Part shown: positions 1 to 6,292 of the stretch, piece after piece
Numbering within the stretch: position 1 is the first letter of the stretch
Layout: each line of letters opens with the position of its first letter
Assembly: GCA_015494725.1 (NCBI GenBank)
Contig: WGAR01000076.1
Coordinates: 1 to 7,354, forward strand
Origin: Thermodesulfobacteriaceae bacterium
GTDB lineage: Bacteria > Desulfobacterota > Thermodesulfobacteria > Thermodesulfobacteriales > Thermodesulfobacteriaceae
Direction of reading: 5' to 3'
Length of the DNA: 7,354 bases
Position numbers and translations under genes: made by a program
The notes under the pieces: generated by a model
Database searches by the model: none
What the model was told of the DNA's origin: nothing
The model's input: only the letters and a program-made list of their open reading frames with translations

Positions 1-110
1 ACGAGCGGGCCCTGGAGAGGCTTTCGGCGTACTTCATCGAAAACGAAATTATCCTTAAAGGCAGGGAGCTAGACTATTATGGACTTGAACCCCAGGTACA
101 TCCTCGGTAG
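1..110 (+). CDS. 3' end of an upstream gene, probably MntA-type nucleotidyltransferase antitoxin (partial)
   Basis: The reading frame that begins at base 3 stays open to a TAG at 108-110 and encodes about 35 C-terminal residues, including the segment LDYYGLEPQ. The start and any catalytic motif lie outside the window. The frame overlaps the downstream hepT gene by 32 bases, the kind of tight coupling seen in HepT/MntA pairs, where the MNT-domain antitoxin gene is often directly upstream. That partner would AMPylate the HepT toxin and silence it. The identification rests on the neighbour only: the GSx10DxD motif that defines MntA cannot be seen here. A different short upstream gene remains possible. 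Confidence 0.5.
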   Translation, partial: ERALERLSAYFIENEIILKGRELDYYGLEPQVHPR

Positions 111-510
111 GCTCAGGGAAATAGAGCGGGAAATTGATTACCTTGAAGTTGCTCTCGGAGCCCCGGATAAAGAAATATTAAGCAGTCCCGATCGCTTAAG
201 AGGAATCAAGTACTCGATACTACTTATCACCGAGGCCATCGGTGCGGTCTTACAACATATTCTTGCCCGGAAACATCACCTTGCGGTAACCAGCCTTGCG
301 GAAGCCATGGTGAAAGCCGGAGAGAAAGGGGTAATCGATCAGAATCTGGCCCAAAGCTTTGAGGCCCTGGCCCGCTTCAGGAATCGCCTGGTGCATCGCT
401 ACTGGACGGTGGATGATCGGGTTTTTCTGGAAAACCTAAGGAGAGGGCTTCACGAATTCAGGGATTTTGTGAGTCTCATGGAAAGGGAGGTCCAGAAGGC
501 CCGGGGCTAG
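79..510 (+). CDS. hepT: HepT-like HEPN-domain ribonuclease toxin (DUF86 family)
   Basis: The 143-residue product is a typical length for the HepT/DUF86 family and is predicted to be all alpha-helical and cytoplasmic. Near its C-terminus it carries RNRLVHRY: R101, four residues, H106, one residue, Y108. This is the RX4HXY motif of HEPN RNases. Arg and His are the catalytic pair, and in studied type VII systems the Tyr is AMPylated by the partner MntA to neutralise the toxin. The ATG at 79 is preceded by a GGGAG about ten bases upstream, inside the preceding gene, which it overlaps by 32 bases. Its stop interlocks with that of the convergent ychF. Base composition is clearly lower in GC than the flanking genes (about 52% by hand count over 61-480), compatible with acquisition by transfer. 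Family assignment is strong. Toxin activity and its RNA target are inferred. Confidence 0.9.
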   Translation: MDLNPRYILGRLREIEREIDYLEVALGAPDKEILSSPDRLRGIKYSILLITEAIGAVLQHILARKHHLAVTSLAEAMVKAGEKGVIDQNLAQSFEALARFRNRLVHRYWTVDDRVFLENLRRGLHEFRDFVSLMEREVQKARG

Positions 511-1619
511 GGCCGGAAACGGATGTAGAGGATATCTCCGTCCTCCAGCCGATAGTCGCGCCCCTCGAGCCTTACCCATCCCCGCCGCCGGGCCTCGGCC
601 AGGTTCTCCGCCTGGAGATACTCCCGAAAATTGATCACCTCGGCGGCGATGAACCCCCGGGCCAGATCGGTATGAATACTTTCCGCCGCCGAGAGCGCGG
701 TGGTCCCCCGAGGAGCGGAGCGAGCCCGGGCCTCCTTTTCGTTTACCGTGTAAAAGGTGAGCAGATCCAGCAACCGGTAGCCCTCCTCGATGAAACGTTT
801 GAGCCCCGGCTGTTCCAGACCATAAAGCCCCAGCATCTCCTCCCGCTCCGGCGGGGAAAGTTCCAGCAACTGGGCCTCGAGTTCGGCACAAAGCGCCACC
901 ACCGGCACCCCCTCCTCCCGGGCCCGTTCCCGCAGCCGGGCCACCTGAGGGTTCCCCTCCCCCTCGGGTAAATCCTCCTCCCCCAGATTAGCCACCCAGA
1001 AAACGGGTTTCAGGCTGAGGAGGAAAAGCACCCCCTGCGCATACTCCAGTACCTCCGGAGCCAGGGCCGCACGATGACGACGCAGGGGTTCAGCCGAGGA
1101 AAGGATCCGGTGCAGGACCTCGAGGATCTCCCGTTCCTCCGCCGCCCTGCGATCGCCGGAACGGGCCGGCTTTTCCACCCGGGCCATTCGCTTCTCCACG
1201 GTTTCCAGATCTTTGGCTATGAGCTCCAGTTCCAGTATCTCCAGATCCCTTATCGGGTCCACCGCGCCCTCCACATGCGGGACCTCTCCGGAACGAAAAC
1301 AACGCAACACCAGGGCCAGGGCATCCATCTCGCGCACATGGGCCAGGAATTGATTGCCCAGCCCCTCCCCGCGGCTGGCATGCCGCACCAGACCGGCGAT
1401 ATCCACCACCTGAACCACCGCCGGTACGGCCCGCGCCGCTCCCTCCCTCTCGGCGAGCACCCGCACCCGCTCGTCCGGAACCTCCACCACCCCCACATTG
1501 GGTTCGATGGTGCAAAAGGGATAATGGGCCACCTCTGCCCGCGCCCCCTCCACCAGGGCGTTAAACAGGGTGGATTTGCCGGCATTGGGAAGACCCACCA
1601 GACCTATCCGCAGAGACAT
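507..1619 (-). CDS. ychF: YchF / Obg-like ATPase (TGS-domain P-loop NTPase)
   Basis: The 370-residue product is close to the usual length of about 363 for this universal family, a ribosome-associated P-loop ATPase of the TRAFAC class. The order is: Walker A GLPNAGKST at residues 9-17; switch region around T37; DIAGLV at 73-78 followed by the family-typical RGEGLGNQFL at 83-92; a charged helical insertion at about 125-190; NLGE at 211-214, the NxxE replacement of the GTPase NKxD that underlies ATP preference; and a C-terminal TGS domain at about 285-370 with IHTDLARGFIAAEV. The ATG at 1619 gives an N-terminus matching the family, although no good Shine-Dalgarno sequence precedes it. It is transcribed divergently from the HNH gene across a 45-base spacer and converges with hepT. 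The sequence is GC-rich and somewhat diverged in the insertion, but all key motifs are intact. Confidence 0.95.
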   Translation of the reverse strand: MSLRIGLVGLPNAGKSTLFNALVEGARAEVAHYPFCTIEPNVGVVEVPDERVRVLAEREGAARAVPAVVQVVDIAGLVRHASRGEGLGNQFLAHVREMDALALVLRCFRSGEVPHVEGAVDPIRDLEILELELIAKDLETVEKRMARVEKPARSGDRRAAEEREILEVLHRILSSAEPLRRHRAALAPEVLEYAQGVLFLLSLKPVFWVANLGEEDLPEGEGNPQVARLRERAREEGVPVVALCAELEAQLLELSPPEREEMLGLYGLEQPGLKRFIEEGYRLLDLLTFYTVNEKEARARSAPRGTTALSAAESIHTDLARGFIAAEVINFREYLQAENLAEARRRGWVRLEGRDYRLEDGDILYIRFRP

Positions 1620-1664
1620 GGTTTTTATCTTAACCCGAAAAGTGTGTTAAGATTAGAGGTCACT
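1620..1664. promoter_or_regulatory. Divergent ychF / HNH intergenic region with 8-bp inverted repeat
   Basis: Only 45 bases separate the divergent start codons. The spacer holds a perfect inverted repeat, ATCTTAAC at 1627-1634 and GTTAAGAT at 1646-1653, with an 11-base centre. Each arm contains TAAGAT reading outward toward its gene, a 4-of-6 match to a sigma70 -10 box, so the repeat may be a symmetric pair of promoters or an operator dyad. No good -35 box is visible for either direction. The plus-strand gene has AGAGGT at 1655-1660 as a ribosome binding site four bases before its ATG. Any transcript from the plus-strand arm would have almost no leader. The promoter reading is inference. Confidence 0.45.
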
Positions 1665-2264
1665 ATGGGGAAAGACATCCTGCAGGACAAGGTCCTGGTG
1701 TTAAACAAACACTATCAGGCCGTGCAGATCACCACCGTCCTGCGGGCCATCTGTCACCTGGTCAAGGGCACCGCCAAGGTCATCACCCCGGACTGGACCA
1801 CCCACACTCTGGAGGAATGGATCGAAGCCAGCCGGTTTTACGATAACGGCCGCCTCATACGCAGCCCTTCCCTTTCCCTGGTGGCCCCGGAGGCCATCTA
1901 TCTGGTGAACTACGATCGCCTGCCCCGGCTGGAGGTGGTCTTCAACCGGGCCAATCTCTTTATGCGCGATCACTATACCTGCCAGTATTGTGGCAAATCC
2001 GTGCGCAACCCCAAGGATCGCACCATCGATCACGTCATTCCCCGTTCCCGTGGCGGGAAAACCGTCTGGACCAACGTGGTGCTGTGTTGCCGCAAATGCA
2101 ACCTCAAAAAGGGAGACCGCACCCCGGAAGAGGCCGGCATGAAACTTCTCAAAAAACCCGAACCTCCCCGCTGGCAGAGCCTCTTTCTGGAAAAATTCCC
2201 CGAGGAAAAACGCGAGGCCTGGAAACCCTTCCTGGATTTCGCCGGACTCTATCCGGAGTCCTGA
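1665..2264 (+). CDS. HNH endonuclease family protein, stand-alone
   Basis: The 199-residue product has the conserved N-terminal segment of this small-HNH family (VLVLNKHYQAVQI at about residues 10-22), followed by a zinc-braced HNH fold. CxxC lies at 106-109 (CQYC), IDHVIPRSRGG at 121-131 with H123 as general base, N137, a second CxxC at 142-145 (CRKC) and N146, then GDRTPEEAG. All catalytic and zinc-binding positions appear intact, so nicking or cutting of DNA is likely, but the substrate is unknown. The ATG at 1665 is chosen because AGAGGT lies four bases upstream and similarity begins just after it. The frame stays open back to 1074, but that part is antisense to ychF. No methyltransferase, terminase or intron signature flanks it, so it is an orphan nuclease rather than an obvious restriction enzyme. 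Its last 16 bases overlap the convergent cheW. Confidence 0.9.
   Translation: MGKDILQDKVLVLNKHYQAVQITTVLRAICHLVKGTAKVITPDWTTHTLEEWIEASRFYDNGRLIRSPSLSLVAPEAIYLVNYDRLPRLEVVFNRANLFMRDHYTCQYCGKSVRNPKDRTIDHVIPRSRGGKTVWTNVVLCCRKCNLKKGDRTPEEAGMKLLKKPEPPRWQSLFLEKFPEEKREAWKPFLDFAGLYPES
2244..2261. other. Small hairpin at the HNH/cheW convergent overlap
   Basis: GGACTC at 2244-2249 and GAGTCC at 2256-2261 can form a 6-bp GC-rich stem with a 6-base loop. It lies between the interlocking stop codons of the HNH gene (2262-2264) and cheW (2249-2251). Neither strand has a T-run after the stem, so it does not qualify as a Rho-independent terminator; it may be chance within coding sequence. Confidence 0.3.
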
Positions 2265-2722
2265 AGCACCTCCCGCACATTCAGGATCACCAGAAGCCGC
2301 TCCGGCAGCTGACAGACATGCCGGACGAATTTTCGCTCCACCCCCTCGATCCGCTCCGGCGGCTCCTCCACGTTCTTGGACGGGACCTCCAGAATATCCC
2401 CGATCTTCTCCACCAGGAAACTGATCCTTTCCTCGTCCTCGGTCTTTACGATCAGATTGTAGGCCCGCGGGGCCTCCACCTGCAAGCCCAGCCTTTCGGC
2501 CAGATCCACGGTGGTGAGCACCTGCCCCCGCAGATTGATGATCCCTTTGATGTATGGCGGGGCCAGTGGCACCGGGGTGATCTCCATCTTGCGATTAATC
2601 TCCACCACCTCGGCGATGGGGAGACCGAAAAGATGCTCCCCCAGCCAGAAGGTAACGAAGGTCTGGGTGTCCTCGGAAAGGACCGGACGGGTTTCACTGG
2701 CGGGAAGAGGTAGTTCGGCCAT
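2249..2722 (-). CDS. cheW: CheW chemotaxis coupling protein
   Basis: The 157-residue product is a single CheW domain, which couples methyl-accepting receptors to the kinase CheA at the inner face of the membrane. The fold is recognisable from FVTFWLGEHLFGLPI at about residues 22-36, then VVEINR, PVPLAPPYIKGIINLRGQVL at 50-69 with the conserved NLRG (R65) at the CheA/receptor interface, and FLVEKIGDILEVP at 102-114. A 20-residue Pro-rich N-terminal extension precedes the domain. The start at 2722 has GGAGGA (complement of 2728-2733) five bases upstream, within the end of the dnaJ-like gene, which it overlaps by 29 bases; translational coupling is likely. It is the last gene of the chemotaxis operon seen here and runs 16 bases into the convergent HNH gene. 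Confidence 0.95.
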   Translation of the reverse strand: MAELPLPASETRPVLSEDTQTFVTFWLGEHLFGLPIAEVVEINRKMEITPVPLAPPYIKGIINLRGQVLTTVDLAERLGLQVEAPRAYNLIVKTEDEERISFLVEKIGDILEVPSKNVEEPPERIEGVERKFVRHVCQLPERLLVILNVREVLQDSG

Positions 2723-3626
2723 AGCTTTCCTCCATGATATGATTCAGTCTTTCCAGCAGTTTTAAGGCCTCCGGAGGATAGTCCTCCGGGAACCAGATCT
2801 CGAATTGAAGGATCAGGTCGCCTCGCCCCCCATCGGGACGAAAAGGCCCCCTCTGCCTTATCACCAGCCGGGAACCCCCGGGAAGACCCCGGGGGATTTC
2901 TATCTCCTCTTCACCCTCCAGGGTCTCCACCCGGATATATCCCCCCAGCGCGGCCTTCCAGAAGGGAACCTGCACCTGACAGACCAGATCCTGCCCCTCA
3001 AAATAGAAACGATCGTCCCGCTTGATAAAGACCTCCAGGAAGACATCCGTGATAGGGCCTTCCGGAGACCTGGGCAGAAAAAGGAGATCGCCCTCGCGTA
3101 CCCCCGGAGGTATCACGATCAGAAACTCCTTTTCCCGGCGGATCTCCCCTTTCCCCCGACAGCGGGGACAGAGCTCCAGAAAGATCCTCCCCTCCCCCTG
3201 ACAGCGGGGACAGAGTTGATGATACCGTCCTCCCTCCTCCGGCAGGAGACCGGTGCCCTGGCACCATTCGCAGACCCGGAAACGACCGTAGGGATCGAGC
3301 CCCAGACCCTCGCAGTATTCACAGGGGCCCGGTGTGTCGGGCACCCGAATCCACCTCTCCGTACCCAGGGCCACCTCCCGTACCGTAAGCTCCACAAAGG
3401 AAAGAAGATATTCTCCCCCCTGCGGACGTTCCCGCAGGACCTGGACCCGACGACGCCTTTCGCAGGCCCTGCGCAGGGTCTCGTAAGCCTCCTGAAGGGC
3501 CAGATAGGCCTCCCGGTCGCCACCCCGATCGGGATGCAGGGACTTTACCTTGCGCAGATAGGCCCGCCGGATCTCCTCCCAGCTCGCCCGGGGGGAAACC
3601 CCCAGTATCTGGAACGGATCCATCAC
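2694..3626 (-). CDS. DnaJ-like (class A, G/F-less) Hsp40 cochaperone in the che operon
   Basis: The 310-residue product has DnaJ parts in the usual order. A J domain lies at about residues 3-55 with HPD at 31-33, the motif that stimulates DnaK ATPase. A DnaJ-type substrate-binding segment follows at about 74-97 (ELTVREVALGTERWIRVP). Four CxxCxGxG zinc motifs have cysteines at 102/105, 119/122, 139/142 and 153/156, and a C-terminal substrate-binding domain reaches about 284. It is shorter than housekeeping DnaJ (about 375) mainly because the Gly/Phe-rich linker is missing; residues 56-73 are Arg-rich instead. The start region reads GTGATG: the GTG at 3626 lies seven bases after a GGAGG (complement of 3634-3638) and shares a 4-nt overlap with the cheA stop, while the ATG at 3623 would remove one residue. 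It also overlaps cheW by 29 bases. A dedicated role in assembling or maintaining the chemosensory complex is inference; it could be a general cochaperone that merely sits here. Confidence 0.88.
   Translation of the reverse strand: MMDPFQILGVSPRASWEEIRRAYLRKVKSLHPDRGGDREAYLALQEAYETLRRACERRRRVQVLRERPQGGEYLLSFVELTVREVALGTERWIRVPDTPGPCEYCEGLGLDPYGRFRVCEWCQGTGLLPEEGGRYHQLCPRCQGEGRIFLELCPRCRGKGEIRREKEFLIVIPPGVREGDLLFLPRSPEGPITDVFLEVFIKRDDRFYFEGQDLVCQVQVPFWKAALGGYIRVETLEGEEEIEIPRGLPGGSRLVIRQRGPFRPDGGRGDLILQFEIWFPEDYPPEALKLLERLNHIMEESYGRTTSSRQ
3158..3215. repeat. 16-bp direct repeat inside the DnaJ zinc-finger coding region
   Basis: GACAGCGGGGACAGAG occurs at 3158-3173 and again at 3200-3215, offset by 42 bases, which is 14 codons. 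The two copies encode the third and fourth zinc motifs (LCPRCQG and LCPRCRG). Codon-level identity suggests a recent internal duplication or gene conversion between motifs, or simply strong codon bias on identical residues. Confidence 0.7.
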
Positions 3627-6280
3627 GCCGCGGCCTCCGCGGTGGTCTTCGCGGTGAGAAGACGGGTGGCGGCCTCGATCACCGCCTGCCGATCCAGTTT
3701 GGTCTGGAACTCATCCGCCCCCAGCTCCTTGGCCTTGCGATAGACCTCCTCCGCCGAGATACTGGTGAGCACCATGATGGGAAGATCCCGGAACCTTTCG
3801 TCGGCCCGCACCTTCTTGATCAGTTCCAGACCGTTCATCCGGGGCATCTCTATGTCGGTAATAAGAAGGTCGTAGGCCCCCTCCTGTAACTTCTCCCAGG
3901 CCCTGACCCCGTCCTCGGCGATCTCCACCTCGTAGCCCGCCCCCTCCAGATAGTTCTTGACCAGCTGGGCGTAGAAGGAGGAATCCTCCGCGTAAAGGAT
4001 GCGGGAATGGATCTCCAGCACCGGTTTTTTGAACCAGTCCGGATCGAACATCTCGATAATCTTGTAAATATCCACAAAGATGGTGGTGCGCCCGTTGATG
4101 ATGCGATTGCCCAGGATACCCTCGGTGCGATAGATATCCTCGTCCAGCTCGAGATCGGTCTCGATGCTATCCAGGATCTGGGAAACCAGAACCGCCACCA
4201 TCTTCTCGTTTTCCTCGAAAAGGAGCAGGTTATATTCCTCCTGCTCCGGCAGGGGCTGAATGGGAAGATAATTCTCCAGGCGAATCACCGGGACCGAGTG
4301 ACCCTTGTACTGTACCAGCTCTTTGCCTCCCACGTACTCCAGGGACTCGGCCTTGATCTTATCCAGACGGGAAACCAGGGAGAGCGGGATGGCAAATTGT
4401 TCCTCGGGATGCACGTTGAAGAGGAGAATAAAATGGCTCTCCCGGGAGGTGTCTTTCCTTTTCTTCTCCTCCTCCAGGGCCTTGCGGGCCTCCTCGGCCC
4501 GGAACCCCACATGCCGGGATAGCCCCACCACGTCCAGAATCAGAGCCACCTTCCCGTCGCCCATAATGGTGGCCCCGGCGTAGATGGGAATCCCCTTAAG
4601 AAAACGATCCAGGGGTTTGACCACGATCTCCTCCGAATCCCTCACCTCGTCCACCAGCAGACCGAAATCCATGGTCCCGCTGGTGAGGATGACCAGGCTC
4701 CGGGCCTGACCGTCGCTCTGCCCCAGCACTTTGGCCAGACGGACCAGGGGAATGATGTTCCCCCTCAGGCGATAGAATTCGGACTGCCCGATACGGTGGA
4801 TCTCCTTTTCCGGATCCTCGATGTTCACCAGCTCCTTGAGACTAACCTGGGGAATGGCGTAACGTTCCCCTCCGGACACCACGATCAGGGCCGGAACGAT
4901 GGCCAGGGTAAGAGGTATCTTGATTCGCACCGTGGTCCCGGCCCCTTTCACGCTCCGGATCTCAATGCTCCCCCCGAGGCGCTCGATATTGGTCTTCACC
5001 ACGTCCATACCCACGCCCCGGCCGGAGATGTTGGTCACCTTTTCCGCGGTGGAAAACCCCGGTTTGAAGATCAGATTCAGGGCCTCGTGATCGCTCATGC
5101 GTTCGGCCTCTTCCGGGGTGATCAGTCCCTTCTCCACGGCCTTACGCTTGACCTTCTCCGTATCTATGCCCCGGCCATCGTCCTCGATCTCGATGATCAC
5201 CTGCCCCCCTTCGTGAAAGGCCCGCATGACCAGCGTACCCACCGGGGGCTTGTTCAGCTGGGCCCTTTCCTCCGGGGGTTCGATACCGTGGTCGATGGAA
5301 TTGCGCACCAGATGGGTGAGGGGATCCTTGATGGCCTCGATGATGGAGCGATCCAGCTCGGTATCCGCTCCTTCGATGTGCAGATTGACCTTCTTCCCGG
5401 TGGAGCGAGCCAGATCCCGCACGATCCGGGGGAATTTATTGAATACGTTCCCGATGGGTTGCATGCGGGTCTTCATGATGGCTTCCTGCATCTCCGTGGT
5501 CACCAGAGAAAGGGTCTGGGTGGCCTGCATCAGCTCCGGATCCACCTTCTGATTGGCCAGTTGCACCAGCCTATTGCGAGCCAGCACCAGCTCCCCGGCC
5601 AGATTCATGAGATGATCCAGCAACTTTACATCCACCCGGATATGGGTCTCGGTAAGGGTGACCTGCGGAGGGGCCTTGGGGGCCTCCTTGCGGGGAGGCT
5701 CCGGAGACACCGGGCGAACCTCCGCGGCTTCGGGTTTCTTCTCCGGCTCTTTCCTCTCGGGCTCTTCCCTTTTTTCGGCCTTTTCCTGGGCCGCCTTTTC
5801 CGGCTCCTTCTCCGGCGAGGCGGGTTCTTCTGCCGGAGGCTTCTCCTTGGCAGGGGCCTCCGAGGGAGTCCCTCCCTGAGCCTTCCGGGCTACCTTGTCG
5901 GCAAAATTACTCAGGGTCACCAGAAATTCCAGGTAGGTATCCTCCACCGGTTCCTGTTTGTGTTCCTCAATGTGAGCCACTATGGCCTTGATGTGATCCA
6001 CCGCCTGGAGAAGCATATCGATGATCTCCTCGTCCGCCACCACCAGCCCGTCTCGCAATTTGGAGAGAATGTCCTCGGCGAAATGGGCAATGCCCTCCAG
6101 AGTCTTGAACCCGAAAAACCCGGCCGTGCCCTTGAGGGTGTGCATGGTGCGAAAGATGCTCTTGAGGATCTCGGTGTTCTGCGGGTCCTGCTCCAGTTCC
6201 ACAAACTCCTCATCCAGCTTCTCCAGGCTTTCCTTGGCCTCGGTTATAAAGTCCTGCAAGATGTCTTCTTCAAAAGACAT
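3623..6280 (-). CDS. cheA: CheA hybrid histidine kinase with tandem CheW-like domains and C-terminal receiver
   Basis: This 885-residue cytoplasmic kinase reads receptor state through CheW and phosphorylates response regulators. P1/Hpt spans about residues 1-105 with phospho-acceptor H47 in MHTLKG. A charged Pro/Glu/Lys linker at about 137-205 stands where P2 would be. The dimerisation region is at about 210-272. The ATPase domain at about 275-455 has the N-box RNSIDHG (N327), DDGRGID (367-373) and GRGVGMD (420-426). P5, CheW-like, spans about 460-590. A second CheW-like domain spans about 614-748. A receiver at about 759-880 has E765/D766, phospho-acceptor D809, T839 and K861. All catalytic residues are present. 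E. coli CheA is about 654 residues without the extra CheW-like domain or receiver. The ATG at 6280 has GGGAGGA five bases upstream and follows cheR by 12 bases. The receiver may act as a phosphate sink or as internal output. Confidence 0.95.
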   Translation of the reverse strand: MSFEEDILQDFITEAKESLEKLDEEFVELEQDPQNTEILKSIFRTMHTLKGTAGFFGFKTLEGIAHFAEDILSKLRDGLVVADEEIIDMLLQAVDHIKAIVAHIEEHKQEPVEDTYLEFLVTLSNFADKVARKAQGGTPSEAPAKEKPPAEEPASPEKEPEKAAQEKAEKREEPERKEPEKKPEAAEVRPVSPEPPRKEAPKAPPQVTLTETHIRVDVKLLDHLMNLAGELVLARNRLVQLANQKVDPELMQATQTLSLVTTEMQEAIMKTRMQPIGNVFNKFPRIVRDLARSTGKKVNLHIEGADTELDRSIIEAIKDPLTHLVRNSIDHGIEPPEERAQLNKPPVGTLVMRAFHEGGQVIIEIEDDGRGIDTEKVKRKAVEKGLITPEEAERMSDHEALNLIFKPGFSTAEKVTNISGRGVGMDVVKTNIERLGGSIEIRSVKGAGTTVRIKIPLTLAIVPALIVVSGGERYAIPQVSLKELVNIEDPEKEIHRIGQSEFYRLRGNIIPLVRLAKVLGQSDGQARSLVILTSGTMDFGLLVDEVRDSEEIVVKPLDRFLKGIPIYAGATIMGDGKVALILDVVGLSRHVGFRAEEARKALEEEKKRKDTSRESHFILLFNVHPEEQFAIPLSLVSRLDKIKAESLEYVGGKELVQYKGHSVPVIRLENYLPIQPLPEQEEYNLLLFEENEKMVAVLVSQILDSIETDLELDEDIYRTEGILGNRIINGRTTIFVDIYKIIEMFDPDWFKKPVLEIHSRILYAEDSSFYAQLVKNYLEGAGYEVEIAEDGVRAWEKLQEGAYDLLITDIEMPRMNGLELIKKVRADERFRDLPIMVLTSISAEEVYRKAKELGADEFQTKLDRQAVIEAATRLLTAKTTAEAAA
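3641..4006 (-). other. Receiver (REC) domain at the C-terminus of CheA
   Basis: About residues 759-880 of CheA form a CheY-like fold beginning RILYAEDSS. The acidic pair is E765/D766, the phosphorylatable aspartate is D809 in LLITDIEMP, the switch threonine is T839 in MVLTS, and the conserved lysine is K861. The usual Lys-Pro after the last strand is Lys-Leu here (FQTKLD), so the turn that often shapes partner binding differs from CheY. Phosphotransfer from H47 is expected from the domain set but not shown by the sequence. Confidence 0.9.
5666..5872 (-). other. Low-complexity Pro/Glu/Lys/Ala linker of CheA in place of P2
   Basis: About residues 137-205 of CheA consist almost entirely of Pro, Glu, Lys, Ala and Arg, with degenerate repeats of the type EPEK and KEEPERKEPEKK. 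No P2 (CheY/CheB-docking) fold is recognisable. The segment is probably disordered and would tether the phospho-accepting P1 domain to the kinase core. Absence of P2 suggests that the response regulators are phosphorylated without a docking domain. Confidence 0.8.
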
Positions 6281-6292
6281 ACCCTTCCTCCC

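Noticed and set aside
1074..1664. Long N-terminal extension of the HNH frame back to base 1074
   Set aside because: This stretch is antisense to the well-supported ychF gene, and its translation resembles no known domain. Family similarity starts just after the ATG at 1665, which has its own ribosome binding site.
2244..2261. Rho-independent bidirectional terminator between the HNH gene and cheW
   Set aside because: The stem is only 6 bp and neither strand has a following T-run.
1988..2713. 241-codon plus-strand frame across the HNH gene and cheW
   Set aside because: It is out of frame with HNH and antisense to cheW, and has no family features.
2805..3743. 312-codon plus-strand frame opposite the dnaJ-like gene
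   Set aside because: Antisense to a gene with clear J-domain and zinc motifs; the Pro-rich translation has no recognisable fold.
5666..5872. Repetitive DNA as a possible tandem-repeat or CRISPR-like array
   Set aside because: The repetition follows Pro/Glu/Lys codons of the CheA linker, is degenerate, and has no regular spacers.
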